DNA of 57,620 nt, taken from IMG/VR virus record IMGVR_UViG_3300021508_000002, positions 1-57,620 of that record. The stretch is one strand, 5' to 3'. Positions 39,033 through 49,485 of the stretch are shown here, in pieces. The position numbers were made by a program, and so were the translations under genes. The notes under the pieces are model-generated. The model ran no database searches. It was not told where the DNA came from and saw only the letters and a program-made list of their open reading frames with translations. Within the stretch, counting starts at the first letter, position 1. Each line of letters begins with the position of its first letter. This stretch comes from a virus.

Positions 39033-40004
39033 ATGAAGTATATTTCAATAGATAGGGTATTAAACAAATTCCAAAGGGATTTAAAGGGTACTGAAATAAA
39101 TGAAACAGATGCTATAGAGTGGATTGGAGAAGCCTTAGAATTCTTACAAGTATATGGTTCACAAGAGGAAGTTGTTGCCTTCGTTGAAGTTAAAGACTAT
39201 TCTATAGAACTCCCTAAAAACTTACAGACAATACTCCAGATAGCAAGAGATAATTCTTGGACATCACAAAAGCAGACTTGTATTAAAGATATTTGCGATA
39301 AAAAACAAGAAGGGGTTAACAGAGTTTCTTGCCCCACAGATCACCCCGCTAACATTGCAGGATACCCTATCCCACTTGACTGTAATGGAAAACCTATTAC
39401 AGACTATGATGTTGCTTATTACAGACCTTATTTTGATCTTAAATGGGAATATGAGGGTTGGAACAATAGTTCTTACAGGACAGAACAGTATACACCCATA
39501 AGACTAGCAAATAATATTTTCTTTAAATCTATTGTATGTAAAGAGAGAGATATGGAAATTTATAATTCTTGTCAAGATGAGTATACCATAGTAGGGAATG
39601 AAGATAGAAAAATTAAATTTTCTTTTGCAGAAGGGGCTATAGCCATATCTTACTTACGTTCTAAAATATCTGAAGATACGGGATACCCATTGATTCCTGA
39701 AAACCCATCTTACATGGCAGCAATAACTTACTACCTTAAATGGAAAATATCTGAATGGCATTTATGGAGTGGGAGAGAAGGTTATGTAGGTATTGCACAA
39801 GATAGTGAGAGAAAATGGTTAAAATATGCTAGGCAAGCAAAAAATTACATGAAGATGCCTAAGAGTATTGATGATTACCAGAATCTGTTAGATCAAAGTC
39901 ATTATTTAATACCAAATCATAAAAGATATTATGGTTTCTTTGGAAATTTAGCTGTTCCTGAAAATAGAAATTTTAACAATCCACATTCGTATGGCCGAAA
40001 TTGA
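39033..40004 (+). CDS. Crassvirales tail ring/tube protein
   Basis: The protein has 323 residues. ISIDRVLNKFQRDLKGTEIN, followed by DAIEWIGEALEFLQVYGS and IELPKNLQTILQIAR, is a helical N-terminus like that of tail-completion and adaptor proteins. The middle is beta-rich (QYTPIRLANNIFFKSIVC), and SYMAAITYYLKWKISEWHLW near residue 228 resembles the adaptor fold's last helix. The position just before the muzzle gene matches the order in crAss-like phages. The end overlaps the next start by 14 bases. Confidence 0.65.
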   Translation: MKYISIDRVLNKFQRDLKGTEINETDAIEWIGEALEFLQVYGSQEEVVAFVEVKDYSIELPKNLQTILQIARDNSWTSQKQTCIKDICDKKQEGVNRVSCPTDHPANIAGYPIPLDCNGKPITDYDVAYYRPYFDLKWEYEGWNNSSYRTEQYTPIRLANNIFFKSIVCKERDMEIYNSCQDEYTIVGNEDRKIKFSFAEGAIAISYLRSKISEDTGYPLIPENPSYMAAITYYLKWKISEWHLWSGREGYVGIAQDSERKWLKYARQAKNYMKMPKSIDDYQNLLDQSHYLIPNHKRYYGFFGNLAVPENRNFNNPHSYGRN

Positions 40005-43000
40005 TATCACTAAAGCTAATAAAGGTTTACACACTGATAATTCTTATATAAGTCAACCAAAGGGAACATACTCTTTTGCACTAAATGCTATAAATGAGAC
40101 TTATCAAGGGGATTTAATAGAGAATTCTAACGAGGAGAGTAATATAGAGTGTGCAAAATTACCAAATGGTTATATACCTATTGGTAAAGTTTATATAGGA
40201 GATGAAAATACATTAATATTTTCAATAGGAGAAAATTCTGAGATAGGTATATTAGATAGGGATTGTAGGTATGAAACTGTTGTTAACGGAGAATTAAACT
40301 TTAAATTAACACATCAGATTGATGCCACATTTAGGCTAAGACGTGGATGTGAACGAACTATTTATTGGGTTGATGGCAATAACAACAAACCTTTATATTT
40401 TAACATAGATAGCCCTGATAAGTTTAAAACAGGTGGTGTCTTTGATTTATCAAAATTTGAACTGACAAGATCTTATACAAAAATCCCTAGGTTTTTTTCT
40501 GTTAAAGTACATAATTCTGGAGGTAATCTTGCTCCAGGTAGTTACAACATAGGAATTCAATATCTAGACGATAATCTAAATCCTACAGAATGGATAACAA
40601 CAAGTGAGATTATTAACGTATATAATGATAGTACTACAGAAGATTTTTTAGATATTAGGGGGTCTATAAATAGTGAGATAGATTACATTAATTTTCCTAA
40701 TACAAATAAGTCTATTGAAATAGAATTATCTAATTTAGATCAAAAATTCACTTTCTATAGATTGGCTTTTATACAAGCTACTGTTGGAAATGGCCAAGTG
40801 TCTGATATATTTTACTCTCAAAAATTACCTACAAGTAAAAAAGAATTTATTTATACAGGAAATAACCATGAAACTAAAGGAACACAAGAAGAGATTGCAG
40901 TATTTAACAATGTTATTGAAAGTGCGGGATCTATAGAGCAAGTTGAAAATAGACTAATATTAGCCAACACTAAAGGTAAGAAAGTTAACTTTTGTAACCT
41001 TCAACAATATGCATCTACTATTAAAGCAGATGTTGTTACTAAAGAAGTTATAAATAATGCTACTGTTCCCGGTAGTTTAAAGAGTCCTACAATACATTTT
41101 GAAAGTGTAGGTTATATGCCTGGGGAAATATATTCTTTCGGGATTGTTTATATATTTGAAGATGCTACACTATCCCCCGTGTATCATATACCGGGGAAAA
41201 ATCAAAGTGTATCTTCTGAAACTACGTATACGCAAGGCGATAATATATATGCAATGTCAAATGACAATGTATCTCAGACAAATGTCTATACAGATAATTC
41301 AAGTTGTGAGCACAAAGAGTACTGGGGAGTGGATTCAGAAGGAGATTTATTAAAAAATACACCTGTAAGACACCACAGATTTCCATTAAGAACAGACATT
41401 AATGTACCAATGCTTAAAGTTGGGGATAATACTACTTCACAAACAGATGTAAAACAGATTATCTTAACAGGGATAGGAACTATAAATACACCTTGTACTC
41501 AAGAAGATATAGATAATGGTGATTGTGCAATACTGCAGGATGCCCCATCTTTCCAAGTACAAGTCACATATGACGAGGATGGTGTTATAAAAACATTTAA
41601 TCATCAAATAAACCCTGCAATATATTTTGAATTTGATGGGACTTCTGATATAGAAATTGAAATAAGATCTCCATTTCTTCCAGGGTCTATTGTTAGTATT
41701 GTATCAATAGAGGAATCTTTGGATGTGGGTGGAGTGCAGGATGTAACTGATGGAAACCCTTCCCCCCATGGTGTATCATATACTACAACAATTGTAGATA
41801 CAACACTAAGTTCTTCTAATTCGATTTACAAAACAGATATTTTTGGAATTAAATTTTCAGGAATTGTCTTACCTCCGGATGGTGAGATTGGTGGAGAAAA
41901 AATAGTAGGGTATTACATAGTACGGAATGAAAGGATTGAACAGGAAAAAACAATATTAGATAGTGGAGTTTTAGTTTCTTCTGTGGTAAATGATAAATTT
42001 ATTTCCCATGGATTACTAGGTTCAGAATTTCAAAATGAAGATAGAATATCTAAAAAGTTTTTTGGATTAATTCATCCAGAACATAAGTTTAAGGGTAGGG
42101 AATATAGTGAGTATACAGAAATAATACAACAAGGGGAGTTTAATATAGTAGATAGAAAGAAAAGTAAGAGTAGGTATGTAGATGTCCTAGATGGAACCTC
42201 TTTTGATGAAGAACATCACAAGAAGCCGGAAGATGATGATGGGTGGGCACTAAAAACTATATCAAGAGACAGTGTGGTGGAATATTCTCCTAAAGTGGAT
42301 GAATATAGTCATAATAGTGCAAATATAAAATCTACATTCTACTTATCTGCATTAGAAAGTAAAGAGATCTCTGGAGAGACTGTATATAATATTTCAGGAG
42401 ACAACAAAGTAGGTTTTATAGAATTAGACACAGATAATATAAATCCAATAAAAGATAAGTTCCCTTATGTGTACATTAAAAAATCTATAGCAAATTCATA
42501 TTCTACGTTCAGAAGTCTACCTTATTACAAGACTTCTCTAAATGTTGAAACAAATAGTAGTGTTGAAGTATTTAATGGAGATTCTTATGTGTCTCCTGTT
42601 AGATATGTAAATACTATGTTTTGGGATAACCGCATAGCAGAGAGGGCAACTAAAAAATCTTTTTGGCAAATATTAGCCGGTGTTGTTTTGGTTATTGTGG
42701 GTGCTGTTCTTACATTCTTTACAGCAGGTGCGTCTACTATAATTATTGGTGCAGGAGTGGCTTTAATAGGTGGAGGTGCGCTATTTGTATCTTCAGGTAT
42801 AAAAAAATCTGCTTGGAATAAGGCCTATAATAATGAGTATAAGTTAGGGCTAAGAGAAACTGTTTTAGATGATTGGACACATGGAGAATATAATTACGCA
42901 AATTACACACAAGCAACCACTCCTGGAGATGATGAGATCCAATGGATAGGGGATTGTGTAACAGATTTATGGTTTGAGTCTAAAATAAACACTTCTTTAA

Positions 43001-45693
43001 GACACAAGATGGTGTCTTCTGTCCCAACATTCTTAGATGCTCCTGGTAACGTAGAATCGGGTAGAGAGGGATTAGAAGCTACGGGAAAAACAAAGAGTGT
43101 GCATTGGGTAGCAAAAGTTCCACTAGACCCATTTACTAAGCTTGACACTCATTTGATGGATAAATTATCAACCTTCGACCCTGAAAGAAGTAGTGGTAAA
43201 TCTTATTTAGGACATTGCTTGGGAGAATGGTATCAAGTTAATCCTGATTATGAAAGATTAAACAAAGAAAAAATATTTTTTCACCTAGCTTTAGAGTATG
43301 ACTGCTGTTCAGAGTGTCAAGAAGAGTTTCCACATAGGGTTTTGTATTCAGAGCAATCTTTCCAAGAGGAATTAACTGATAATTTTAAAGTATTCCTACC
43401 TAATAATTATAGAGATATTGAAGGTGAGACTGGGGAGATTACAGATTTATTCCGTATAAAAAATAATCTATATATACACACAGAAGAAAATTTGTGGCAT
43501 TTACCTCAAAATTATCAAGAAAGAATTACAGACAACATAGTTTCTTTCATTGGCTCGGGTGATTATTTTAACATCCCACCTAGAAGAGTAGTAGACCAAA
43601 ATAGAATATCAGGAGGATGCTCCCACAAGTGGGCTACACTTCAAACAAAACATGGAGTTTTCTTTGTTTCTGAAAGGGAGGGTAAAATCTACAGGTTTAC
43701 AGGAAACGAGTTGATAATATTAAGTGATATTGGAAATTCTAATTGGTTTAGGGAAAATATTGAGTTGAAGATGTTAAATGATTATCACAAAGCTAGTGGT
43801 GCACCATATCTCTATTCTAATAATCCATCAAATAAAGAGAGTGTTGGATTCATATCTACTTATGATACAGAGAAGGAGCGTATAATATTTACAAAAAAAG
43901 ATGGTGTTTTAGCAGAAGAGTTACAAAATAAGGAAGATTTCAGAATTTGTAATCATGATGGTGTTTATACAGTTTTTGAAAACTATGGTGAGACAATACA
44001 AAACAGAATAAATAATGGTTGGTCATTTGAGGGTATAGAAGAATGTAAGTTGGTATTCAGAAAAGTTTTTTATGATGAGATTTCTGAAACTAGATATGAG
44101 ACTAGTACTAGCTCTATACCAAATGACAGTGCAGTAGTTGTGCAGATGGATTTATCTGTATCTTTTGGTGAAACTTCTAGGGATCAAATAAAAAGTTCTG
44201 TGATAAGTTGGAAGAATACTTTTGGTGCTGCTAACCCCGACTGGATAGGTAGCTTGTATTTCATTGACAAACCACTACCACTCTCTGCGGAAGAACAAGT
44301 GGATAGTGAGAGGTGGTTAAAAGGTCTTGAATGGGCTTTAGCAGGGACTAACTTGACAGATCAAAATGGTAATACTACAACTATAAGTAGTAGTAATATT
44401 ATACTTGTTTCATTTGTCAATGAAAATTCTACACTTTCTGCATTTCCTACACACTATCATGAAATTAACTATAATAACCCAGCGCCTAATCCAACATCTG
44501 GGTATGCTCCAGACTATAACAGTTACACAACAGCCTACAATAATCACATTGCAGGTGGTGGAACTTTTAGAGGCTTGATATATCCTATTGTTTTTGAGTC
44601 AGGGATACCAAATTATGAACATACGGAAGGTTTTGTACAACATGTTTTAGCAGCTTTAAAGAATACTTATACGCAAGCAGAGATAAATATACTAAATCTT
44701 AATGCTAATCCACACACAGTTAATTGGCAAAGTATTACAGCAGGATTATTAGGGACCAATAACTACCCACCAGGTTTAGAAGACTTTGGGTGGGCCACTA
44801 TATATAATAGGGGTTGGGATGGTATAGGAGATGTCTTAACCGCCACACAATTCCAAGAAGATATGAATTCTTTTCTTACAGGAGAAACTATTATAACAGA
44901 GAAAGAAATTTATAAATTAATAAAGAAGCCCAGGACGGAGTATGAAAATGGAGTGGGAATACACCCACCTAAAATAATAGAATTAGATAATTCTTGGACT
45001 GTGAGTTTCTCTTTGAAAACAAACAATTGGATTTCTTGGCATTCTTACTTACCCAACTTCTATTATTCCTTAGCTAATAAGTTTTTCTCTTGGGTGCATG
45101 GAAGTCCCTATTTTTGGAAACATGGATTAAAGGGTAAATTTCAAACTTTCTACAAAAAACACTATCCATATATTGTAGAGTATGTAACTATCTCCAATCC
45201 CCTACAAACTAAAATCTATGAAGATTTGATGTTACATACAGAGGCCAGAAAATATCAAGGTGATGACTGTGTTGATCAGAGGTTTACAACTTTTAATAAA
45301 GCTATTTTTTACAATACAAAACAATGTACAGGAGAGTTGAAATTAACTATTAAAGAAGATAACCAAGACTATATGTTGCAACAAGTAGTTAATGTAACAC
45401 CTGGAACTATACTTATTGATAGAAATGAGCGTAATTGGACTCTGAATGATGTAAGGGACATTCGTATAGATTATGATCAACCAATTTTTAAATCTGACAT
45501 TGTTAGTCGTAAAGATAATTATTTCATTGATAAGGTTTTAAATGATTCCACTTTAGATTTTAATAAAAATTGGGACGAGCTACAGAATCTAAGGGATAAA
45601 TTTATAGTTGTGAGATTGATTTTTGATTCTCATGAAGATGTTAAGTTATTACTTAACTATTCTATAGACACAATCAATGAATCCCCACGTTAA
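39991..45693 (+). CDS. Muzzle / tail stabilization protein
   Basis: The protein has 1900 residues. The opening MAEIDITKANKGLHTDNSYI, then QPKGTYSFALNAINETYQGD and IPIGKVYIGDENTLIFSIGE, is the hallmark start of the crAss stabilization or muzzle protein that closes the tail tip. A Gly/Ala-rich hydrophobic segment at about 890-940 (VLVIVGAVLTFFTAGAS) could insert in a membrane during injection. Residues 1380-1530 look like a von Willebrand A-type insertion: DLSVS at 1387-1391 and GGGT at 1522-1525. The HGVFFVSEREGKIYRFTGNE tract is also typical. The last 150 residues are beta-rich. Confidence 0.8.
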   Translation: MAEIDITKANKGLHTDNSYISQPKGTYSFALNAINETYQGDLIENSNEESNIECAKLPNGYIPIGKVYIGDENTLIFSIGENSEIGILDRDCRYETVVNGELNFKLTHQIDATFRLRRGCERTIYWVDGNNNKPLYFNIDSPDKFKTGGVFDLSKFELTRSYTKIPRFFSVKVHNSGGNLAPGSYNIGIQYLDDNLNPTEWITTSEIINVYNDSTTEDFLDIRGSINSEIDYINFPNTNKSIEIELSNLDQKFTFYRLAFIQATVGNGQVSDIFYSQKLPTSKKEFIYTGNNHETKGTQEEIAVFNNVIESAGSIEQVENRLILANTKGKKVNFCNLQQYASTIKADVVTKEVINNATVPGSLKSPTIHFESVGYMPGEIYSFGIVYIFEDATLSPVYHIPGKNQSVSSETTYTQGDNIYAMSNDNVSQTNVYTDNSSCEHKEYWGVDSEGDLLKNTPVRHHRFPLRTDINVPMLKVGDNTTSQTDVKQIILTGIGTINTPCTQEDIDNGDCAILQDAPSFQVQVTYDEDGVIKTFNHQINPAIYFEFDGTSDIEIEIRSPFLPGSIVSIVSIEESLDVGGVQDVTDGNPSPHGVSYTTTIVDTTLSSSNSIYKTDIFGIKFSGIVLPPDGEIGGEKIVGYYIVRNERIEQEKTILDSGVLVSSVVNDKFISHGLLGSEFQNEDRISKKFFGLIHPEHKFKGREYSEYTEIIQQGEFNIVDRKKSKSRYVDVLDGTSFDEEHHKKPEDDDGWALKTISRDSVVEYSPKVDEYSHNSANIKSTFYLSALESKEISGETVYNISGDNKVGFIELDTDNINPIKDKFPYVYIKKSIANSYSTFRSLPYYKTSLNVETNSSVEVFNGDSYVSPVRYVNTMFWDNRIAERATKKSFWQILAGVVLVIVGAVLTFFTAGASTIIIGAGVALIGGGALFVSSGIKKSAWNKAYNNEYKLGLRETVLDDWTHGEYNYANYTQATTPGDDEIQWIGDCVTDLWFESKINTSLRHKMVSSVPTFLDAPGNVESGREGLEATGKTKSVHWVAKVPLDPFTKLDTHLMDKLSTFDPERSSGKSYLGHCLGEWYQVNPDYERLNKEKIFFHLALEYDCCSECQEEFPHRVLYSEQSFQEELTDNFKVFLPNNYRDIEGETGEITDLFRIKNNLYIHTEENLWHLPQNYQERITDNIVSFIGSGDYFNIPPRRVVDQNRISGGCSHKWATLQTKHGVFFVSEREGKIYRFTGNELIILSDIGNSNWFRENIELKMLNDYHKASGAPYLYSNNPSNKESVGFISTYDTEKERIIFTKKDGVLAEELQNKEDFRICNHDGVYTVFENYGETIQNRINNGWSFEGIEECKLVFRKVFYDEISETRYETSTSSIPNDSAVVVQMDLSVSFGETSRDQIKSSVISWKNTFGAANPDWIGSLYFIDKPLPLSAEEQVDSERWLKGLEWALAGTNLTDQNGNTTTISSSNIILVSFVNENSTLSAFPTHYHEINYNNPAPNPTSGYAPDYNSYTTAYNNHIAGGGTFRGLIYPIVFESGIPNYEHTEGFVQHVLAALKNTYTQAEINILNLNANPHTVNWQSITAGLLGTNNYPPGLEDFGWATIYNRGWDGIGDVLTATQFQEDMNSFLTGETIITEKEIYKLIKKPRTEYENGVGIHPPKIIELDNSWTVSFSLKTNNWISWHSYLPNFYYSLANKFFSWVHGSPYFWKHGLKGKFQTFYKKHYPYIVEYVTISNPLQTKIYEDLMLHTEARKYQGDDCVDQRFTTFNKAIFYNTKQCTGELKLTIKEDNQDYMLQQVVNVTPGTILIDRNERNWTLNDVRDIRIDYDQPIFKSDIVSRKDNYFIDKVLNDSTLDFNKNWDELQNLRDKFIVVRLIFDSHEDVKLLLNYSIDTINESPR

Positions 45694-45700
45694 AGGGAGG

Positions 45701-45731
45701 TTGCTTACCATCTCAATAATGCATATCTTTG
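45701..45731 (+). promoter_or_regulatory. Promoter of the cargo gene operon (TATCTTTG)
   Basis: TTG (45701-45703) and TATCTTTG (45724-45731) are 20 bases apart. ATG 45796 follows 64 bases later, so this transcript has a longer leader than most. It drives the genes for proteins thought to be packaged in the virion. Confidence 0.65.
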
Positions 45732-45795
45732 TGGTGTGAAATCTTTATTTAATACTTTAAGATATTAAGATTAAAATTAACTAATTCAGATAATT

Positions 45796-47676
45796 ATGCA
45801 GAAAAGGAAGCAACGGATGAAATATTCATTAGGTACTAATAAAAGAGGAATCTTGAGAAATTACATAGAGGATCCCAGTACGGCATTAGCAGAGAACGAT
45901 ATTGCTATTGCAAAAGCTGAACAGAAAGTTGATTCTAATCCTTGGTTAAAGGGTTTAGATATGGCAGGTAACCTAGCTCTACAAGCAGGTAATGGACCTT
46001 TAGGGGGAGTTCTCCAGGGCGTGAACCAAGCAACAAGATACGCAGATGGAGGCACTGTCCCTGTGGAGGTGGAGGGAGAGGAGGTTGCAGAAACCCCAGA
46101 CGGTTCCCTTTTAGACTTCCAAGGAAATTCTCATGAAGTGGGCGGTATTAATGTAGATTTACCAGAAGGTACAGAAATATTCTCCAAACGCATTAAAGTT
46201 AAAGGAAAAACCCTGGCAGACAGAAAAAAGAAAAGAGAGAAGAGGGTAAGTAAACTCAGGAAAAAACTTGCAGGGGATAAGTTAGATAAGATAACAAAAA
46301 GTACCCTAGAGAAGTCCCTAGCAAACAACGATAAAGAGGAGCAAAAAGATCAAGAGAAGCAAAAAATAGCTAAGGCCATAAAGCAAATGATGTTTGCTAA
46401 TGGTATAGATAGACAATCTTATGCTTTTGGGGACACTGTAGTTGATCTGGTTAAAGACGGGGAAGAGTTAGAACCTTGGGAGATAAAACAAATAGAACGT
46501 AGAGAAAGGATTATAAGTCAAGCTAAGGGGTCTGTAGCAGATAGGCAGCAGCAAAACCAACCATTGTATGATTTAATGGACTCTGAACAAGTGTTCGAAG
46601 ATGAATCTTTTGAAGAACTGGATAAAGAGTTACTTAGAAAAAACAGACATGATAAAGCAGGATTGTCGTATGCTTATGGCACAGATGGTGTGACAGACCC
46701 TGTAGAGGGGGATGATGTGGCACCACAACTAGAGCCTTGGGAATTAGATGAGATAATGTATAGGAATGCACAAATGGGGAAAGCAAAACAATCTCTTGAT
46801 AAAAGAGATCAATTACATAACCTATTAGACCAAGATCCTGTGTATGAAGGAGAAACTGTAGACTCTATTGAGGGCGAGCAGTATGCTCAGGGAGGTACTA
46901 TACCTTATATGAAAGGTTTTGGTGCAGACATAGATCCAGTAGACCCGGATATGAGTGGTATAATCAAAGGGGTTCCTGAAACTCAGAGGGGTTACAAAGT
47001 TGGAAGACAAAAGCTAATGGACTTTCTAGGAAATGCAGGGGAAATTGCAGGGGAGTTTAATGGGGGTGATGCAGTTGGTTTAGCAGGAACATTATATTCT
47101 GCATTTAAGCCTATGGAAAATACTAAAAAGAATAGGGCAGGAGATACAGCTAATATTAATGCATTCCAAGATTACGGTCAAGAAGGTTTAGACACTTTAG
47201 ATCAATCTATGGAATATGTAGATGATCAAAGAGCTAACACTTTAAGAAATTTAGAATCTTCTAGAGTGGGTAGTATTCAAAGGGGTAGAAATTCTTCTCG
47301 TGGAGTCAACACTAACAGAGCATTGGATTTGGCAGGGCAACTACAAACTAACAAAGCAGTTGGTGATGTGTATTCTAATTATGCAGGACAAATGCAAGGA
47401 CTTCTAGGACAAAAATCTCAGAAACAAGATAGAAGAGACCAAATGGTTATGAGAGGGGAGGACACTAGGGATACAAGAGATAGACAAGATAGGGACAACT
47501 ACTACACACAATTAGCTAGAGATATTTCCACTAAAGGAGAGGGTGTACAAAGAGTGGGAGGGTATATTAATAGTATAAAAGAGAACAAAGTTTCTCAACG
47601 ACTTATTAACCAACTATCTAAATATGGATTCAGAGTGGATAATAAAGGTAATATCATACAAGACACTAAAAAGTAA
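45796..47676 (+). CDS. Virion cargo protein (crAss-type)
   Basis: The protein has 626 residues. The segment FQGNSHEVGGINVDLPEGTE followed by IFSKRIKVKGKTLADRKKK is a signature I recall from a conserved protein after the muzzle gene in crAss-like phages, where it is packaged in the head and ejected. A second theme repeats: EPWEIKQIERRERIISQAKG and EPWELDEIMYRNAQMGKAKQ, about 90 residues apart, each with LYDLMDSE/LHNLLDQD after it. The C-terminus is basic with many Arg-Asp pairs (DTRDTRDRQDRDN). Met-8 is an alternative start. Confidence 0.7.
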   Translation: MQKRKQRMKYSLGTNKRGILRNYIEDPSTALAENDIAIAKAEQKVDSNPWLKGLDMAGNLALQAGNGPLGGVLQGVNQATRYADGGTVPVEVEGEEVAETPDGSLLDFQGNSHEVGGINVDLPEGTEIFSKRIKVKGKTLADRKKKREKRVSKLRKKLAGDKLDKITKSTLEKSLANNDKEEQKDQEKQKIAKAIKQMMFANGIDRQSYAFGDTVVDLVKDGEELEPWEIKQIERRERIISQAKGSVADRQQQNQPLYDLMDSEQVFEDESFEELDKELLRKNRHDKAGLSYAYGTDGVTDPVEGDDVAPQLEPWELDEIMYRNAQMGKAKQSLDKRDQLHNLLDQDPVYEGETVDSIEGEQYAQGGTIPYMKGFGADIDPVDPDMSGIIKGVPETQRGYKVGRQKLMDFLGNAGEIAGEFNGGDAVGLAGTLYSAFKPMENTKKNRAGDTANINAFQDYGQEGLDTLDQSMEYVDDQRANTLRNLESSRVGSIQRGRNSSRGVNTNRALDLAGQLQTNKAVGDVYSNYAGQMQGLLGQKSQKQDRRDQMVMRGEDTRDTRDRQDRDNYYTQLARDISTKGEGVQRVGGYINSIKENKVSQRLINQLSKYGFRVDNKGNIIQDTKK

Positions 47677-49484
47677 TGGGGAGGTTTTACAACACTGCAC
47701 AAGCATCTTTTGTAGATGATATAATGTATGAGGCTCCAACAGACTTGATGACTCAAGCTATAGGTGTGAAGGATCAAGAGAGACAAAATACTGAAAATGA
47801 GATAGGTTCTTTAAATTCTTTACTGAAAGGTTTGGGGAATTTAAAGCAAGATGACCAAGAAGTCAACGATAAACGGTTGGAATATACCCAAAAAATTAAT
47901 GACCTATCTCAAATGGTGTATGAAAATAAAGATGGGTATCAAAAGAGACTCCCGGAAATATCAAAATTGAGTCAAGAACTGTTGGCAGAATTAGATACAG
48001 GTGTATTTGGTTCTGCAAAGAAGAATTTAGATAGGGAGAATGCATTAGTAGAAAGAGTTAATAAAAACAAAGATTTTACAGATAGACAAAAGCAAGCTCT
48101 CATAAATACCAGAAAAGGTCGTTATAAGGGACTGAATTTCAATGATACTGGAGATTATAAACAATATGATGATTCCGGTGAAATACTCCAATCCTTAGAT
48201 TATGATGATATAAGGAAAAATACAAAAGATGCAATAACAGCAGATCAAACAGCAACCGCAAGTTCTTTTAATTCTAAAACAGGTTATATATATAAACTTA
48301 AAGGTACTAATAAGTTTGTTACAGAAGATACTATAATAAAATCTATAGACAATAACCCTGAATTTCAAAAGTTCATAGATAAAGAGGCTCAAACTTTAAG
48401 GAGAGAAGGTGAATTGAGTGGGGAAGATCCAAACATAACAGAGCAAAAGATTAGAGATTTTCACAATAAATCAAGAAATGGCTTAATCAATGACTTGTCT
48501 TATAATCAAGAAACTAAAGACAAGTCAATGAAAAATGATAGTTTATTTAATAAAAGAGAAGCAGATGCTAGGAAACAAGCTGAAAGAAATGAGGATGTGA
48601 ACATGTTTGTTCCTAGAATAAATGTTAATAGGAGTACGGGAAATAACTTTAATTCTACTGCAACTGAAATTGCAATAGGAGAAAAACACAAAAAATCATT
48701 GGCTAAAGCTTTCAGTGTTGGTGGATTTACTGACCTAAAAGATTACGCAGCTAAAACAGCCACACCGCAGGCTAAGAGGGAGTCAGACAAAGCTATATAT
48801 GACAAGCTTGGGCAGAAAGGTCTTGATGAATTTGTAGAGGCTAGAAATGATGCTTATAAAAATGTTGATAGATTTGGTATTACATATAAAGGAGAGGGTT
48901 CTGAAAATTTAACTCCTTTACAGAAATCAAAAATGGACAAAAAGTTTAAAGATGCTATAGTAGAAAGCATTAATAATAGACCTGGTGATCAAGAGGTTAA
49001 TAAAGCCAATATTATATTACCTAACGGCAGTGTGAAAACCTTGGAAGACATCAATGGTGCAATTAGTACTGTAGCAGGGGTTAATAAATTTGTTGTAGAC
49101 TCTGGAATCAAAATATTTCCTCAAAATAAAGCCTATACAGAAATTGTTAAAAGGGATGACATGGATAATATCTTAGATGAGAATGGTAATACTATTCTTG
49201 GAGAGGGTGGATTTCCTATAAAAGAATTATCTGATGTTCCTAATGACATTAAGATAGGAGTAGATCAAGAAGTGAAATACATACAGGCAGTAAATGATAA
49301 ATCTTTAGCTGTAAATCCTAACAAAGTCATGGAATATATGGAACATAGGGCAAATCCCTGGGAAAAGGATACCAAAACCTCCATGATTACATATTCTGTT
49401 CAGGGATTAGACCAGAATAATAGGTTGATTACGATAGAGGTAACAGATAAATTAGAGGATTTAGAGCCTGAATTAATAAAGTAA
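47676..49484 (+). CDS. Second virion cargo/ejection-type protein
   Basis: The 602-residue protein overlaps the preceding stop by one base. It begins MGRFYNTAQASFVDDIMYEA, then has a long helical region (QEVNDKRLEYTQKINDLSQM) and is charged throughout with almost no Cys. No enzyme motif is visible. Context between one cargo gene and the giant gene, and the helical, soluble character, suggest it is ejected with the genome. I give no more specific function. Confidence 0.6.
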   Translation: MGRFYNTAQASFVDDIMYEAPTDLMTQAIGVKDQERQNTENEIGSLNSLLKGLGNLKQDDQEVNDKRLEYTQKINDLSQMVYENKDGYQKRLPEISKLSQELLAELDTGVFGSAKKNLDRENALVERVNKNKDFTDRQKQALINTRKGRYKGLNFNDTGDYKQYDDSGEILQSLDYDDIRKNTKDAITADQTATASSFNSKTGYIYKLKGTNKFVTEDTIIKSIDNNPEFQKFIDKEAQTLRREGELSGEDPNITEQKIRDFHNKSRNGLINDLSYNQETKDKSMKNDSLFNKREADARKQAERNEDVNMFVPRINVNRSTGNNFNSTATEIAIGEKHKKSLAKAFSVGGFTDLKDYAAKTATPQAKRESDKAIYDKLGQKGLDEFVEARNDAYKNVDRFGITYKGEGSENLTPLQKSKMDKKFKDAIVESINNRPGDQEVNKANIILPNGSVKTLEDINGAISTVAGVNKFVVDSGIKIFPQNKAYTEIVKRDDMDNILDENGNTILGEGGFPIKELSDVPNDIKIGVDQEVKYIQAVNDKSLAVNPNKVMEYMEHRANPWEKDTKTSMITYSVQGLDQNNRLITIEVTDKLEDLEPELIK

Positions 49485-49485
49485 G

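Noticed and set aside
4678-49484. Stop-codon reassignment as seen in some crAss-like phages
   Set aside because: Genes end normally with TAA, TAG or TGA at expected lengths, and neighbours overlap or abut at these stops. No suppressor tRNA is visible in the cluster.
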